Origin: CANLBN01 sp047638515
GTDB lineage: Bacteria > Pseudomonadota > Gammaproteobacteria > Pseudomonadales > Cellvibrionaceae
Assembly (NCBI GenBank): GCA_047638515.1
Contig: JBLIME010000032.1
Location: 1-16,495, forward strand
Length of the DNA: 16,495 bases
Reading direction: 5' to 3'
Shown: in pieces, positions 14,834 through 16,495 of the stretch
Position numbering within the stretch: the first letter of the stretch is position 1
How the letters are laid out: each line of letters starts with the position of its first letter
The notes under the pieces: generated by a model
What the model was told of the DNA's origin: nothing
Databases searched by the model: none
The model's input: only the letters and a program-made list of their open reading frames with translations
Program-made: the position numbers and the translations under genes

Positions 14834-14873
14834 ATGTGTAATATCAGCTCACAGGCGAGCTAATATTACACAT
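14834..14873. repeat. 17-bp imperfect hairpin after accC
   Basis: ATGTGTAATATCAGCTC (14834-14850) pairs with 14857-14873 around the loop ACAGGC, with one mismatch. It begins 8 bases beyond the accC stop. There is no U-tract after it on either strand, so it is a stem that could protect the accBC transcript or end it only weakly. Confidence 0.65.
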
Positions 14874-14985
14874 CTTGAGCAAGCAATTAACCACGCTATG
14901 TTTAACATTAGCTATATATTGCCTTGGTGCCACCACAAATCATAGAGCGCCATTTTAAACTCCACCCTGCACCTGAAGAATCGCT

Positions 14986-15915
14986 ATGCCCTGGTTACAA
15001 CTTATCGTAGAAACTCCATTAGCAAATATCGCCAACATTGAAAGCTGTCTTATCAATGCGGGCGCGGTCTCTGTTACCTTTCAAGAACATGTGCCAAACG
15101 GCGAATCAGAAAAGCCTATTCTAGAGCCCGATTTAGGAAAAACACCTTTTTGGAACAGCTCTCGACTGACAGGTCTATTCGATGCGGGTTGCGACACCAG
15201 CAGAGTCGACGATTTACTTGCGCAGCAAATGTTACCGCTGCCTACGTTTCGCTGGGAACAGCTAGAAGATAAAGATTGGGAGCGCGAATGGATGGATAAC
15301 TACCACCCGATTCAGTGCGCAAACAACCTTTGGATTTGCCCAAGCTGGAAGACGCCTCCCGACCCCAAGGCTACTAATCTATTACTAGACCCAGGTCTGG
15401 CTTTTGGAACTGGCACCCATCCCACGACATTTTTATGCCTGCAGTGGCTGGCGGATCAGGATTTTGAGGGTAAAGATATCATCGACTATGGCTGCGGCTC
15501 AGGTATATTGGGTATTGCAGCGCTCTTGCTTGGGGCAAAAAAAGTTACCGGAATAGACATCGATCCACAGGCGTTAACGGCTACTCATGAAAACGTGACT
15601 CGAAATAATATTGATAAGACACGATTTCCGGTCTACCTACCCGGCGCCTTTAAAAAATTGTCTAACAGCGTAACTGCCACGCTTGATCACACGCACCAAG
15701 CAGACCTAATCGTTGCTAACATTCTTGCCGGACCTCTAGTCGAGTTAACACGAACCTTAACCGCACATGTGCGAGTCGGTGGTGCAATTTGCCTATCGGG
15801 GATACTAGCCGCACAGGCAGAAACCGTAATGCGAGCTTACAGCAAGCATATAAACTTTGAAGTGGCGGCAGAAAAAGAGGGGTGGGTCAGACTAGCGGGC
15901 TTACGCTACCAATAA
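14986..15915 (+). CDS. prmA: Ribosomal protein L11 methyltransferase
   Basis: Trimethylates ribosomal protein L11 using S-adenosylmethionine, in the cytoplasm. The 309-residue protein (E. coli 293) starts MPWLQLIVET with the N-terminal L11-binding domain (1 to about 55, ending AGAVSVTFQE). The linker has QLEDKDWEREWMDNYHPI and LWICPSW. The class I methyltransferase domain follows: LDPGLAFGTGTHPTT, the SAM-binding DYGCGSG (167-173), GIDIDPQA and NILAGP (Asn245). The extra length over E. coli lies mostly between the SAM domain strands (about residues 218-232). GAAGA lies 7-11 bases before the ATG. It is 160 bases after accC and precedes the zinc-ribbon gene, a usual order. Confidence 0.96.
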   Translation: MPWLQLIVETPLANIANIESCLINAGAVSVTFQEHVPNGESEKPILEPDLGKTPFWNSSRLTGLFDAGCDTSRVDDLLAQQMLPLPTFRWEQLEDKDWEREWMDNYHPIQCANNLWICPSWKTPPDPKATNLLLDPGLAFGTGTHPTTFLCLQWLADQDFEGKDIIDYGCGSGILGIAALLLGAKKVTGIDIDPQALTATHENVTRNNIDKTRFPVYLPGAFKKLSNSVTATLDHTHQADLIVANILAGPLVELTRTLTAHVRVGGAICLSGILAAQAETVMRAYSKHINFEVAAEKEGWVRLAGLRYQ

Positions 15916-16039
15916 CATACAGTCATTGCCCAGTAATCACTTTGGCGATAGATGTATTTATTATCCCCCTCAACTGCTCTACACTATACTAATGCTGAAT
16001 TAATAAGTGTTCTGGCAAACGATCGATGGCGGTTAATAT

Positions 16040-16495
16040 ATGAGCAGCTCTGAAGATATTGTGACTCGTTGCCCTCAGTGCAATACCGCTTTTCGAGTTA
16101 CGCTTAACCAATTAGCTGTTGCCAACGGGCAAGTTCGCTGCGGCTCTTGTTTAGCGGTATTTAAGGCTATCGATCACGATGCCCGCAAACAAGCAGACTT
16201 AAAAACGAAGCTTCCTGCTGAAGCACAATCCAGACCGTCATCCACCTCAAAGGAGTCGTTGCGCCCGAGCACTGCAGTTTTTACAAAGGCTTCGCCCACC
16301 GTCAACCCAACAGAAGACGATCCGTACACAGCGCCTAAAGCCGTCACGCCCGCTAAAAACCCAGGGACTGCCTCGGCACCAACCCCCACAAAACTTGGTC
16401 ACAAGCAACAGAATGAGGCAGACGCCATTGCGGCGACTGATCTCGACGATCCACTAATTACCGATGACAACAAACCAAACCGACTTGATCTCGAT
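16040..16495 (+). CDS. MJ0042-type zinc-ribbon protein, probably DUF3426 (partial, 3' end missing)
   Basis: The first 152 codons are open to the window end. The N-terminus is a zinc ribbon, TRCPQCNTAFRVTLNQLAVA then GQVRCGSCLAVF, with ligands Cys11, Cys14, Cys34 and Cys37. A long Pro/Thr/Asp-rich, low-complexity stretch follows, as in proteobacterial proteins that next have a membrane segment and a DUF3426 domain. Those parts would lie past the window. Its role is unknown; such genes often lie between prmA and dusB-fis. The start ATG 16040 is preceded by a weak GGCGG about 5 bases upstream. TATACT at 15985-15990 is a possible -10 box without a clear -35. Confidence 0.85.
   Translation, partial: MSSSEDIVTRCPQCNTAFRVTLNQLAVANGQVRCGSCLAVFKAIDHDARKQADLKTKLPAEAQSRPSSTSKESLRPSTAVFTKASPTVNPTEDDPYTAPKAVTPAKNPGTASAPTPTKLGHKQQNEADAIAATDLDDPLITDDNKPNRLDLD

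Noticed and set aside
16174..16389. Minus-strand open frame of 71 codons opposite the zinc-ribbon gene
   Set aside because: It is a shadow of the low-complexity region of the plus-strand gene, with no start signal or family resemblance.
1..16495. CRISPR arrays, tRNA or rRNA genes, transposases, phage genes, restriction or toxin systems
   Set aside because: I found no regularly spaced repeats, no cloverleaf or rRNA signatures and no protein of such families, so there is no evidence of a defence or mobile system here.

Overview
The window comes from a Gammaproteobacterium of moderate GC content, probably a free-living marine or aquatic one. The evidence is close similarity of SodB, SbmA, AroQ, AccB, AccC and PrmA to the E. 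coli forms, and the typical gammaproteobacterial order aroQ-accB-accC-prmA followed by a zinc-ribbon (MJ0042/DUF3426-type) protein gene. The exact order or family cannot be fixed from this stretch. Long AT-rich intergenic gaps (0.3 to 1.1 kb) separate the genes in the first three quarters.

Layout. 1-817: the tail of an unidentified gene overlaps a maleate isomerase gene with both catalytic cysteines, so this is the end of an operon, perhaps for nicotinate or pyridine-type catabolism. 818-1728: a gap with a possible broken lipoprotein gene and a bidirectional terminator. 1729-2322 (minus): sodB, cytoplasmic iron superoxide dismutase. 2782-4026: sbmA, an inner-membrane peptide transporter. 4364-6166: a single-POTRA Omp85-type outer-membrane barrel with an unusual N-terminal leader, behind a good extended -10 promoter. 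6167-6923: a gap holding a perfect 20-bp inverted repeat. 6924-9179: a five-TM/PAS/GGDEF/EAL protein whose GGDEF motif is changed to GGNEF while the EAL residues are intact. 9180-10254: a gap that, read on the minus strand, contains a frameshifted pseudogene for a secreted repeat-type protein and possibly a decayed formylglycine-generating-enzyme-like tail. 10255-12120: dsbD. 12440-16495: housekeeping block aroQ, accB, accC, prmA and a truncated zinc-ribbon gene.

The genes do not form one pathway. AccB and AccC are two subunits of acetyl-CoA carboxylase; AroQ serves the shikimate pathway; PrmA methylates ribosomal protein L11; DsbD sends reducing power to the periplasm; SbmA and the Omp85 protein act in the envelope; the GGDEF/EAL protein probably lowers c-di-GMP. 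I found no convincing new defence, mobile or biosynthetic system. The most interesting points are the previously unannotated relics at 9209-9912, the GGNEF substitution, the odd leader of the Omp85 protein, the pentanucleotide repeat inside the aroQ promoter spacer, and several long intergenic hairpins without U-tracts.
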